Of a stretch of 64,000 nt of DNA, positions 53,217 through 60,872 are shown piece by piece. The translations under genes were made by a program, and so were the position numbers. Positions within the stretch are counted from its first letter, which is position 1, and every line of letters begins with the position of its first letter. Under the pieces are notes generated by a model. It did not search any database. It saw only the letters and a program-made list of their open reading frames with translations, and was not told where the DNA came from. Origin of the DNA: Psychroserpens mesophilus (GTDB lineage Bacteria > Bacteroidota > Bacteroidia > Flavobacteriales > Flavobacteriaceae); the NCBI RefSeq assembly GCF_000826645.1, contig NZ_JXJP01000020.1:310001-374000 (forward strand). The letters run 5' to 3'.

Positions 53217-54221
53217 ATGAAAGTAAACGCATACGCAGCTAAAGAAGCAGGAGCAAAGCTTGAAAAATTTCAATACGATTTACCAGAATTAGGCAAAGAG
53301 CACGTCGATATTAAAGTGCATTATTGCGGACTCTGCCACAGTGATTTAAGCATGATCAATAACGATTGGGGAAATACCACATTTCCATTAGTTCCAGGTC
53401 ACGAAATTGTGGGTGAAGTCATTGGTTTAGGATCTGAAGTTAAAGGTCTTAAGGTTGGTGATAACGTTGGTATGGGCTGGTATTCAGCATCCTGTTTACA
53501 TTGTAACCAGTGTATGGATGGTAAACAACATTTGTGCGCTACAGCCGAAGGCACTATTGTAGGTCGTCATGGAGGTTTTGCCGATCATGTGCGTGGCCAT
53601 TGGTCTTGGGTAACCAAATTACCACAAGGTATCGACATGTCAAAAGCAGGTCCATTGTTTTGTGGCGGCATTACCGTTTTCAATCCGATAGTCTTATCTG
53701 GTGTGCAACCAACCGATAAAGTTGGTGTAATTGGTATAGGCGGTTTAGGGCACATGGCATTAAAATTCTTAAAAGCTTGGGGTTGTGAGGTCACAGCATT
53801 CACGTCTAACAAATCAAAGACCGATGCTTTAAAAGCTATGGGAGCCCACAATGTGGTTGATTCCACAGATCCATCCGATTTAGAAGCGATCGCAGGCAGC
53901 TTAAACTTCATTTTAAACACCACCAATGTCAAACTCGATTGGAATGCATTTTTAACCACACTCGCACCACAAGGTAAGTTGCATACGGTAGGTGCTGTTT
54001 TAGAGCCTATGGAAATTCCGGCCTTTAGTATGATTGCAGGAGAGAAATCGGTAGGTGGTAGTCCGTTAGGTAGTATCGCCTTAACCCGTAAAATGCTAGA
54101 ATTTTGTGTGCGTCATGATATTTATCCAACCGTTGAGCAATTTGATATGGCTAAGGTAAATGATGCCATAGAGCATTTACACGATGGAAAAGCCAGATTT
54201 AGAGTGGTGTTAAAGGCATAG
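53217..54221 (+). CDS. Zinc-dependent alcohol dehydrogenase (YahK/CAD-like)
   Basis: A 334-residue NAD(P)-dependent enzyme of the medium-chain dehydrogenase family that reduces aldehydes or oxidises alcohols. Catalytic zinc residues: Cys40 (YCGLCHSD) and His62-Glu63 (PGHEIVGEV). Structural zinc: Cys93, Cys96, Cys99 and Cys107 (CLHCNQCMDGKQHLC). Rossmann motif: GIGGLGHMALKF. This pattern is closest to the cinnamyl-alcohol-dehydrogenase/YahK group with broad aldehyde range. Its terminator (54321-54360) is strong. There is no partner gene. Confidence 0.93.
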   Translation: MKVNAYAAKEAGAKLEKFQYDLPELGKEHVDIKVHYCGLCHSDLSMINNDWGNTTFPLVPGHEIVGEVIGLGSEVKGLKVGDNVGMGWYSASCLHCNQCMDGKQHLCATAEGTIVGRHGGFADHVRGHWSWVTKLPQGIDMSKAGPLFCGGITVFNPIVLSGVQPTDKVGVIGIGGLGHMALKFLKAWGCEVTAFTSNKSKTDALKAMGAHNVVDSTDPSDLEAIAGSLNFILNTTNVKLDWNAFLTTLAPQGKLHTVGAVLEPMEIPAFSMIAGEKSVGGSPLGSIALTRKMLEFCVRHDIYPTVEQFDMAKVNDAIEHLHDGKARFRVVLKA

Positions 54222-54320
54222 GTTCTGGGCATTCCCTTTTGCTAAAAAAAAGCAAAACGTCGTGCTCGCGCCAGTCGCTATCAAAGATGAGCTCCAACAA
54301 TGGCTTCATCACTAATGCAA

Positions 54321-54360
54321 AACAAAAAAGAGCAAGACATTTAGGTTGCTCTTTTTTGTT
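54321..54360 (+). terminator. Terminator of the alcohol dehydrogenase gene
   Basis: Perfect 15-bp arms (54321-54335 and 54346-54360, core AGAGCAA) with a 10-nt loop. A-run before and T-run after, so it may work in both directions. Confidence 0.85.
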
Positions 54361-54399
54361 TAATTATCTTCGTTTCTGTAATAGCAATTAGCAGTCGTC

Positions 54400-54546
54400 A
54401 TGCCAAAACCAAAAGGCCAGAAAAACGGAAACAATAAAGCCAAGCATTCTAAACTCATGGCTCAAAAAAAGAATAAGCTCAAGCAAGAAGCTGCGACCAG
54501 AAAAGAGCGTTTAAGAGCCATTATCAATAAGTCAAAAGAGGAATAA
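54400..54546 (+). CDS. Tiny Lys-rich protein (48 residues)
   Basis: ATG 54400 opens a 48-residue frame: MPKPKGQKNGNNKAKHSKLM, then a basic helix (KNKLKQEAATRKERLRAIIN) and KSKEE. It contains no hydrophobic segment and has a strong positive charge, so nucleic-acid or ribosome contact is likely. It begins after the dehydrogenase terminator and ends 52 bp before the facing NYN gene. A second tiny Lys-rich ORF lies on the other side of that gene. It is below the length limit of many gene finders. I know no characterised homologue. Confidence 0.6.
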   Translation: MPKPKGQKNGNNKAKHSKLMAQKKNKLKQEAATRKERLRAIINKSKEE

Positions 54547-54598
54547 TAGATTCATTATTAGAGATCGCGAGAGGTTATATACAATAACCATTCTTGGG

Positions 54599-55360
54599 TT
54601 ATCGCTTTTTCTTGGTGTTCTTCACTTCTTTAATTCTTACATAAATAAGCTTCATGCGTCCTCTGGAGTCTTCACGACTTTCGATTTCAAATGCAGGAAT
54701 CGATTTAATCAATGGTGTTAACTTTTGAAACCCATAATTTCTAGAATCGAAATTAGGTTGTTTCTTTTGTAGTAAACTTCCAACATCCCCTAAAAATGCC
54801 CAGCCATCATCGTCTGCAACATCGTCTATGGTAGACGCAATAAACCGAACATCTTTCGGAGTTATTTTGTCATAATCATTTTTAGTACTGCGTGTTGTTT
54901 CAGTAGATTCTAATTCATTTTCAGACACTTGATGTTTTAAAATCTCGATATAAATAAATTTATCACAAGCCACAATAAATGGGTTGGGTGTTTTCTTTTC
55001 GCCTATACCATACACTTTCATTCCAGCCTCACGCAAACGGGTAGCCAATCGTGTAAAATCACTATCACTAGACACCAAACAAAATCCGTCAACTTTTTCA
55101 GAATATAAAATATCCATAGCATCAATAATCATGGCAGAGTCTGTTGCATTTTTACCAGTCGTATAGCCATATTGTTGTATGGGCGTAATGGCATTTTCAA
55201 GCAATACATTTTTCCATTTCGATAAATGAGGCTTGGTCCAATCTCCATAAATACGCTTGATGGTTGGGTTACCATATTTGGCAATCTCTTCCATCATTTC
55301 TTTTACATACGCCGAAGGGATATTATCACCATCAATAAGCACAGCTAATTTTAAATCCAT
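54599..55360 (-). CDS. NYN-domain (LabA-like) protein with LOTUS/OST-HTH domain
   Basis: A 253-residue protein. Residues 1-150 are a NYN/PIN-like nuclease domain with the acidic residues in place: Asp in AVLIDGDNIPSAY, DSAMIIDAMDILY and SSDSDFTRLATRLREAGM. Residues 165-245 resemble an OST-HTH/LOTUS RNA-binding domain (FIASTIDDVADDDGWAFLGD, then NYGFQKLTPLIK). The pair is known in LabA-like proteins thought to act on RNA. A 34-residue basic ORF begins 12 bp upstream in the same direction. Target RNA unknown. Confidence 0.88.
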   Translation of the reverse strand: MDLKLAVLIDGDNIPSAYVKEMMEEIAKYGNPTIKRIYGDWTKPHLSKWKNVLLENAITPIQQYGYTTGKNATDSAMIIDAMDILYSEKVDGFCLVSSDSDFTRLATRLREAGMKVYGIGEKKTPNPFIVACDKFIYIEILKHQVSENELESTETTRSTKNDYDKITPKDVRFIASTIDDVADDDGWAFLGDVGSLLQKKQPNFDSRNYGFQKLTPLIKSIPAFEIESREDSRGRMKLIYVRIKEVKNTKKKR

Positions 55361-55372
55361 ATGCTACAGGTA

Positions 55373-55477
55373 TTACTTTCGGTTTGCTTTTTTTGCCAGT
55401 TTAGCTGCTTTTTTCTCCTTAGGCGATAGGGTTGCTTCCTTTTTTACATTTTTCTTAGCGTCTTGTGATTTTGCCAT
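55373..55477 (-). CDS. Tiny Lys/Ala-rich protein (34 residues) upstream of the NYN gene
   Basis: ATG 55477 opens a 34-residue frame on the minus strand: MAKSQDAKKNVKKEATLSPK followed by EKKAAKLAKKANRK. About 40 percent of the residues are lysine. It ends 12 bp before the NYN start, so both are probably on one mRNA. The composition suggests RNA or ribosome binding. Because of its size it might be a chance frame, but position, composition and the similar ORF at 54400 argue for a gene. Confidence 0.5.
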   Translation of the reverse strand: MAKSQDAKKNVKKEATLSPKEKKAAKLAKKANRK

Positions 55478-55587
55478 ACCTCGGTATTCTTATCGATTGG
55501 TTTTTAAATAGATGTTAAATGTAGTGAAAAAAGGGCTTACTCATAAATATCGATCAACTAAACCCAAAATCACCAATACACTTGCAA

Positions 55588-55604
55588 TTCCGACTAAGTC
55601 GGAA
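55588..55604 (+). repeat. Hairpin A of the intergenic repeat family, isolated copy
   Basis: TTCCGAC-taa-GTCGGAA preceded by ACTTGCAA. Same stem as at 52857, 55910 and 56316 with a different loop. The 55478-56516 region (about 1 kb) has no credible gene and is made mostly of this repeat family. Confidence 0.6.
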
Positions 55605-55687
55605 AACACGCCTCTAACATCTGGCATGCGAGTGTCAATACCTTGAAGAAGTCGTAAGTAAAGAAATGTTGTTTGAGCTTTAGCGAG

Positions 55688-56133
55688 TTCATGTCTTTGA
55701 GAATTCAAAAGCGTAATTGACCGTCGAAGATGAAAAGGCTAGACCTTTTTGGTTCTTTTATTCGCATACTTTTATTTTATGGAGCTCATGATGTGCTATG
55801 CAGTTTTTGGCAAAAAAAAAGAACATATATAAAAACAAAAAAAGTCTCCCTCAGCATAAAACTCAGGAGGAATTTCCTAAAGTTTCTCAAACCATCAATT
55901 CACTTGAAGTTCCGACTCAGTCGGAAACCGCTGTAAGCAGAAATAACGAGCTGTATGTCAATGTTAGTACATAAAAACAAGGATTAAATAAAGATGATTA
56001 TTGAAAACTACTACAAGATGCATTAAAGCGAGAGGCACGCAGTGATTTCCTCTTACAGTAAAGGACTTTTTAGTTCGTTTTTGGTCCATCAAAAATGAAC
56101 ATATAAAAAAGAATACTACTTAAACGCTTTGAC
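55688..56133 (+). repeat. Tandem intergenic repeat, first unit
   Basis: Starts TTCATGTCTTTGAGAATTC and runs through AGACCTTTTTGGTTC, hairpin A (55910-55926) and hairpin B (56073-56083 with 56090-56100). From 55910 to 56100 it is nearly identical to the second unit. A stretch around 55760-55815 is extra or diverged compared with the second unit. The corresponding points of the two units are about 406 bp apart. Confidence 0.75.
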
Positions 56134-56506
56134 TTCATGTCTTTCAGACTTCAAAAGCGTAAATGACCACCGAAGATGCAAACGCTAGACCTTTTTGGTT
56201 CATTTTTTTGGCAATGAAAAAAAGAGCATATAGAAAAACAAAAAAAAATATCCCTCTCGGCATAAAACCAGAGAGGAATTTCCTAAAGTTCCTAAAACCA
56301 TTAATGTACTTGAAATTCCGACACAGTCGGAAACCGCTGTAAGCAGAAATAACGAGCTGTATGTTAATGTTAGTACATAAAAACAAGGACTAAAGAAAGA
56401 TGATTATTGAAAACTACTACAAGATGCACTAAAGCGAGAGGCACGCAGTGATTTCCTCTTACAGTAAAGGACTTTTTGGTTCGTTTTTGGTCCATCAAAA
56501 ATGAAT
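56134..56506 (+). repeat. Tandem intergenic repeat, second unit
   Basis: Starts TTCATGTCTTTCAGACTTC, with AGACCTTTTTGGTTC, a hairpin CCTCTC/GAGAGG near 56250-56276, hairpin A (56316-56332) and hairpin B (56479-56489 with 56496-56506). It ends 11 bp before the stop of the MFS gene. Its function is unknown. Confidence 0.75.
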
Positions 56507-56516
56507 ATAAAAAAAG

Positions 56517-57716
56517 CTAAGCAGGACTTCGCCTACGCTTCAACCACAAAAACACCCCTAACGACAACACCCCAAAAACCGAAAACCCAACAAAAAGTGG
56601 TAACACCGACGTCTTTACAAAACTCCCAATAAAATTCGCAATAGGCACTGCCATAACTGTAGATACAAACCCATTAATCGCCGAGCCAATCCCAGCAATA
56701 TGCCCTAAAGGCTCCATGGCCAACGAACGTAAATTTCCAAAGAGGAAGCCAACCGCAAAAAACTGCATTAAAAAAAACACCATCAGTACCACAATACTCG
56801 GATTATGACCCGTATGAAACAACACGATATACAACAGTGATATGCTCGCAAAAGCAATGGTAGCATAAAAAGCAATGTTAAATGCCCCAAACCGAATCAC
56901 GAGTCGGCTATTTGTAAACGTTGCAAAACCAACCGAAAACGCTGTACTGGCAAAGATATAAGGAAACAAATCACCCAACAGATATTGCTCTTGAAAGATT
57001 TGCTGTGACGTACTTAAATACACCATAAACGATCCTGTAATAAAGCCAGACACTAAGGTAAAGGCAACAGCCTCTTTATAGCGAATAAACTCTTTGGTAC
57101 CTGTGATAAAAATAGAAGGAGAGAACTTGATTTTATGTTTGGCATCTAGAGTTTCTGGCTGACGCTTCCAAAACCATAATACGATGATTAAGCCAATAAG
57201 TAGGTTGGCATTAAAAATGGCTTGCCAGTTAAATATATCCAGGAGCCACTGCCCGAAGGTTGGAGCCACAATGGGCACTAAAATAAAAAACATCACAATA
57301 ATCGATAGCATCTTTGCCATAAAATCACCACTATAGGTGTCTCTTGTCATGGCAATGGCAATCGTACGAGGTGAGGAGAGTCCAATCCCTTGAAAGATTC
57401 GCCCAATGATAATGACCTCAAAGTTGTTGGTGGTGACACAAACAATACTGGCTATGACAAATACAGCAAAACCAAAATACACCATTGGTTTTCGTCCAAA
57501 ACTATCTGATAATGGTCCGAAGATCAATTGCCCAAACCCTAAGCCCAAGAAAATCATAGTAATCAGTAATTGATTATCGCTGGCATCAGTAACTCCAAGA
57601 GCAGTGCCAATGTCTGGTAAGGCAGGCAATAGTGCATCAATCGATAAAGCAACAATAGACATTAACGATGCCATGAGCGCTACAAATTCGATCTTAAATG
57701 TAGGTTTTGTTTGCAT
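56517..57716 (-). CDS. Bcr/CflA-type MFS multidrug exporter
   Basis: A 399-residue inner-membrane drug/proton antiporter with 12 predicted helices. Motif A follows TM2 (FGPLSDSFGRKPMVYFG). GRIFQGIGLSSPRTIAIAMTRD in TM4-5 is the Bcr/CflA signature region. I start at ATG 57716 (TTG 57731 possible). Family members export bicyclomycin, chloramphenicol, sulfonamides or cysteine-type compounds. No regulator gene adjoins it. It ends against the tandem repeats and is divergent from the ABC exporter. Confidence 0.9.
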   Translation of the reverse strand: MQTKPTFKIEFVALMASLMSIVALSIDALLPALPDIGTALGVTDASDNQLLITMIFLGLGFGQLIFGPLSDSFGRKPMVYFGFAVFVIASIVCVTTNNFEVIIIGRIFQGIGLSSPRTIAIAMTRDTYSGDFMAKMLSIIVMFFILVPIVAPTFGQWLLDIFNWQAIFNANLLIGLIIVLWFWKRQPETLDAKHKIKFSPSIFITGTKEFIRYKEAVAFTLVSGFITGSFMVYLSTSQQIFQEQYLLGDLFPYIFASTAFSVGFATFTNSRLVIRFGAFNIAFYATIAFASISLLYIVLFHTGHNPSIVVLMVFFLMQFFAVGFLFGNLRSLAMEPLGHIAGIGSAINGFVSTVMAVPIANFIGSFVKTSVLPLFVGFSVFGVLSLGVFLWLKRRRSPA

Positions 57717-57811
57717 GGCGCAAAAGTACAAGAAAAGCGATAGGAAATCACCTCAAAAGATGAATTAACAAAACATTGACTTTTCTAAAAACAACCTACC
57801 AGTTTCAAGTG

Positions 57812-57819
57812 TATCTTTG
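57812..57819 (+). promoter_or_regulatory. Promoter -7 element for the ABC exporter
   Basis: TATCTTTG fits TAnnTTTG and lies 17 bp before the ABC transporter ATG (57837). No TTG at the usual distance is visible. Confidence 0.35.
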
Positions 57820-57836
57820 CAATTCAAAATTAAGTC

Positions 57837-59606
57837 ATGCAGCATTTAAAAACCACAGATAACACCAATAAATCCAAACCAAAAGTCACCTTAAAACAAG
57901 CCTTTGTGACCATTATCTGGCCACGACGAAAGCTCGTGTTCATTGGATTGTTTCTCATCGTTATTAGAAGTTTATCAGGCTTGGTTTTGCCATGGCAAAG
58001 TAAAGTCTTGTTAGATGACGTGGTGCCAAGTGGCAATACAAATGCCTTATGGACCCTCATCATTATCGTAATAAGCGCCATCACAGTGCAGGCCGTGACC
58101 TCATTCATGCTTACCAAAATTCTAAGCGTGCAGGCGCAGTACTTAATTAGTGAATTGCGCGCTCAGGTGCAAAAGAAAGTCTTATCCTTACCCATTAGCT
58201 TTTTCGATAACACCAAATCGGGAGCATTGGTGTCAAGAATTATGAGTGATGTGGAAGGCGTACGAAATCTCATTGGTACAGGATTGGTGCAGTTGGTAGG
58301 CGGAAGTTTTACAGCTATTGTCTCGTTAATCATCTTAATTAAACTGAATGCCTGGATGACCTTATTCGTATTTGTGCCTTTAACCATCTTCGGAATCATA
58401 GCCTTGAAAGCCTTTAAATATATTCGTCCCATTTTTAGAACCCGAGGAAAAATTAATGCTGAGGTCACAGGTCGTCTAACTGAAACTTTAGCAGGTGTTC
58501 GCGTAATTAAAGCTTTTAATGCTGAAGATCAGGAAAATAAGATCTTCGAAAAAGGCGTAGAACGTTTGTACCAGAACGTCAAGAAAAGTTTAACAGCAAC
58601 AGCCTTGATGACGAGTTCTTCTACTTTTTTAATAGGCATTGCCACAACCGGCATTATGGGTATTGGTGGCTATTATATGATTCAAAGCGAAATGACTACT
58701 GGTGACTTCTTGTTTTTTACCTTAGTTTTAGGGTTTATGATTGCACCAATCGTGCAAATGAGTAATATCGGAAGCCAGTTAACCGAAGCTCTAGCAGGTT
58801 TAGATCGTACCGAAGAATTAATGAATATGGCTGCGGAAGAAGATGATACCAACAGAACAATTGAGCTGCAGAAGTTTAAAGGTGAACTAGAATTTAACGA
58901 GGTGTCGTTTGCTTATGAAGAAGGAAAACCTGTTCTGCACGATATTAATTTTAAAGCCGAATCGGGTTCTGTAATTGCTTTGGTTGGAAGTTCAGGCTCA
59001 GGGAAATCGACTATTGCTGGATTGTCGGCAACGTTTTTAAATCCGAAATCCGGACAAATAACCATTGATGGTGAAGATTTATCAAAGGTAAAACTACAAA
59101 GTTTCAGAAGGCATTTAGGTGTGGTCTTACAAGATGAGTTTTTATTTGAAGGTACCATTCGTGAGAATATCATGTTCCCAAGGCCTCAGGCATCCGAAGC
59201 ACAGGTTCAAGCGGCTGTTAAGGCGGCTTACGTGAATGAATTTACAGACCGATTTGACGACGGATTAGACACTATGATTGGTGAGCGAGGCGTGAAGTTA
59301 TCTGGTGGACAACGGCAACGTATTGCCATTGCAAGAGCCATACTGGCAGATCCTAAAATTATCATTCTCGATGAAGCGACTTCTAATTTAGATACCGAAA
59401 GCGAAGCCCTCATTCAAAAGAGTTTGGGAGAACTTACCAAAAACAGAACAACGATTGTTATTGCGCATCGCTTGAGTACCATTCGCAAAGCCGATCAAAT
59501 TCTCGTCATTGAAAACGGAAGAATCGCCGAACGTGGTACGCATGATGAATTGATTGCTGCCCAAGGACGTTACTTCGATTTATACACTTATCAGGCTAAG
59601 ATTTAA
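57837..59606 (+). CDS. ABC exporter, fused membrane and ATPase domains
   Basis: A 589-residue half-transporter (MsbA/LmrA-like). Residues 30-320 hold six membrane helices. The ATPase domain follows with Walker A VGSSGSGKSTIAGLS, Q-loop LQDEFLFEGTIREN, signature LSGGQRQRIAIARAI, Walker B IIILDEATSNLD and H-loop IVIAHRLSTI. It should work as a homodimer exporting lipids, drugs or peptides; substrate unknown. It is divergent from the MFS exporter and has a TAnnTTTG element just upstream. A DinB gene follows after 39 bp. Confidence 0.94.
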   Translation: MQHLKTTDNTNKSKPKVTLKQAFVTIIWPRRKLVFIGLFLIVIRSLSGLVLPWQSKVLLDDVVPSGNTNALWTLIIIVISAITVQAVTSFMLTKILSVQAQYLISELRAQVQKKVLSLPISFFDNTKSGALVSRIMSDVEGVRNLIGTGLVQLVGGSFTAIVSLIILIKLNAWMTLFVFVPLTIFGIIALKAFKYIRPIFRTRGKINAEVTGRLTETLAGVRVIKAFNAEDQENKIFEKGVERLYQNVKKSLTATALMTSSSTFLIGIATTGIMGIGGYYMIQSEMTTGDFLFFTLVLGFMIAPIVQMSNIGSQLTEALAGLDRTEELMNMAAEEDDTNRTIELQKFKGELEFNEVSFAYEEGKPVLHDINFKAESGSVIALVGSSGSGKSTIAGLSATFLNPKSGQITIDGEDLSKVKLQSFRRHLGVVLQDEFLFEGTIRENIMFPRPQASEAQVQAAVKAAYVNEFTDRFDDGLDTMIGERGVKLSGGQRQRIAIARAILADPKIIILDEATSNLDTESEALIQKSLGELTKNRTTIVIAHRLSTIRKADQILVIENGRIAERGTHDELIAAQGRYFDLYTYQAKI

Positions 59607-59645
59607 TTTATTTTAAATAATTTTGATGGACAATAATTCAAACAT

Positions 59646-60101
59646 ATGCTCACAGAAACATTAATAAAATTATTTACCAGAGATTTAAATGCTTTAATAG
59701 TTGAAATAGATTCTTATACGACTGAAAACACCTTATGGTTAGCTCCAGAAGGCATTTCAAATTCTGCAGGTAATTTATGTTTACATCTTATTGGAAACCT
59801 GAATCATTTTATTGGTGCAGCATTAGGGAATTCTGGATATGTACGACAACGAGAACTTGAGTTTTCATTGAAAGATGTTCCGAAAGCAGAATTGATTCAA
59901 CAACTGGAAGCCAGCAAAACGGTTGTAATTTCTGTATTGAAAACTTTAACCGAAGCCGACTTACAAAACGAATATCCGCATCGCGTATTTAAAGAGCCTT
60001 TGACTACTGAGTTTTTTCTGATGCATTTAAGCACGCATTTGACCTATCATCTCGGACAAATAAATTATCACAGACGATTGTTAGATACGTTTGTTGATTA
60101 A
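59646..60101 (+). CDS. DinB/DUF1572-family protein
   Basis: A 151-residue four-helix protein. The three metal-binding histidines of the DinB fold can be placed: His in LIGNLNHFIG, and His in LSTHLTYHLGQ. Many DinB-like proteins are thiol-dependent transferases (bacillithiol or similar); others have unknown function. There is no signal peptide. It lies 39 bp after the ABC exporter gene and may be co-transcribed. Confidence 0.85.
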   Translation: MLTETLIKLFTRDLNALIVEIDSYTTENTLWLAPEGISNSAGNLCLHLIGNLNHFIGAALGNSGYVRQRELEFSLKDVPKAELIQQLEASKTVVISVLKTLTEADLQNEYPHRVFKEPLTTEFFLMHLSTHLTYHLGQINYHRRLLDTFVD

Positions 60102-60171
60102 AAATCATTGAAGTTGTTATTAAGACAGAATAAAGTATGAATGATGAGAAATCTTTAATAAATATAATACG

Positions 60172-60197
60172 TTTCTTCGACTGCGCTCAGAATGACA
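60172..60197 (-). repeat. Short dispersed repeat, copy D (inverted)
   Basis: On the minus strand it reads TGTCATTCTGAGCGCAGTCG followed by AAGAAA, the fullest match to the common Bacteroidota form. It lies between the DinB and GNAT genes. Confidence 0.7.
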
Positions 60198-60237
60198 AAA
60201 TGATGATTGAAATGACAAACTAGTATATTTACAACTC

Positions 60238-60771
60238 ATGACTTTTGACCACTATACTATCCGTCTTCTGCAAGACACCGAAAGTGAAGCCTTTTTCAAT
60301 TTGATTGATAATAACAGACCTCGTTTAGAAGATTTCTTTGCAGGTACAGTATCTAAAACCTTAACCCTTGATGCTACAAAACAGTACTGTGTAGAGATTC
60401 AGAAACGTATAAAAGACATAAGTTATTTACCATATATGATTACAGATACCGAAACCAATACGTTTGTAGGATTGGTTGATGTAAAAAACATAGATCTTAA
60501 TGTTCCTAAAGCTGAATTAGGTTTTTTTATCGATGACCACTACGAAGGAAAAGGTATCGTGACCAAAGCCACCAGCTTAGTCATCAATCACATAATTCAG
60601 AAACATAAGTTTATTAAGTTACTATGCAGAGCAGGAAACCGAAACAAAGGTAGTATTGCCGTCATTCTAAAAAACGGATTTGAACTTGAAGGTACTATTC
60701 GCAAAGATTACAGAACTACAAAAGGCGAAATCGTTGATTTAAATTATTATGGTCGTGTGTTTTTCTATTAA
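60238..60771 (+). CDS. GNAT-family N-acetyltransferase (RimL-like)
   Basis: A 177-residue acetyltransferase. The acetyl-CoA motif A is visible in ELGFFIDDHYEGKGIVTKAT, followed by motif B with NRNKGSIAVILKNGFELEGT and DLNYYGRVF. This is the RimJ/RimL type that acetylates N-terminal amines of proteins or small substrates. The target is unknown. It lies alone between the repeat and the exported PEP-synthase-like gene. Confidence 0.9.
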   Translation: MTFDHYTIRLLQDTESEAFFNLIDNNRPRLEDFFAGTVSKTLTLDATKQYCVEIQKRIKDISYLPYMITDTETNTFVGLVDVKNIDLNVPKAELGFFIDDHYEGKGIVTKATSLVINHIIQKHKFIKLLCRAGNRNKGSIAVILKNGFELEGTIRKDYRTTKGEIVDLNYYGRVFFY

Positions 60772-60872
60772 TTAGGAATCTCTTTATTTGTCAATAACTT
60801 CTTCGTAAATTAAAGGTTTGAAATCAAATCGGCATTACATTTGATTAATAATTCGTAAAGCATTTACCTTAA

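Noticed and set aside
55730-55936. Open frame of 68 codons inside the repeat region (plus strand)
   Set aside because: It lies in the structured repeat family; the second repeat unit does not preserve the frame, so it is not a gene.
56144-56386. Open frame of 80 codons on the minus strand in the second repeat unit
   Set aside because: Same reason; it crosses hairpin A and is not conserved in the first unit.
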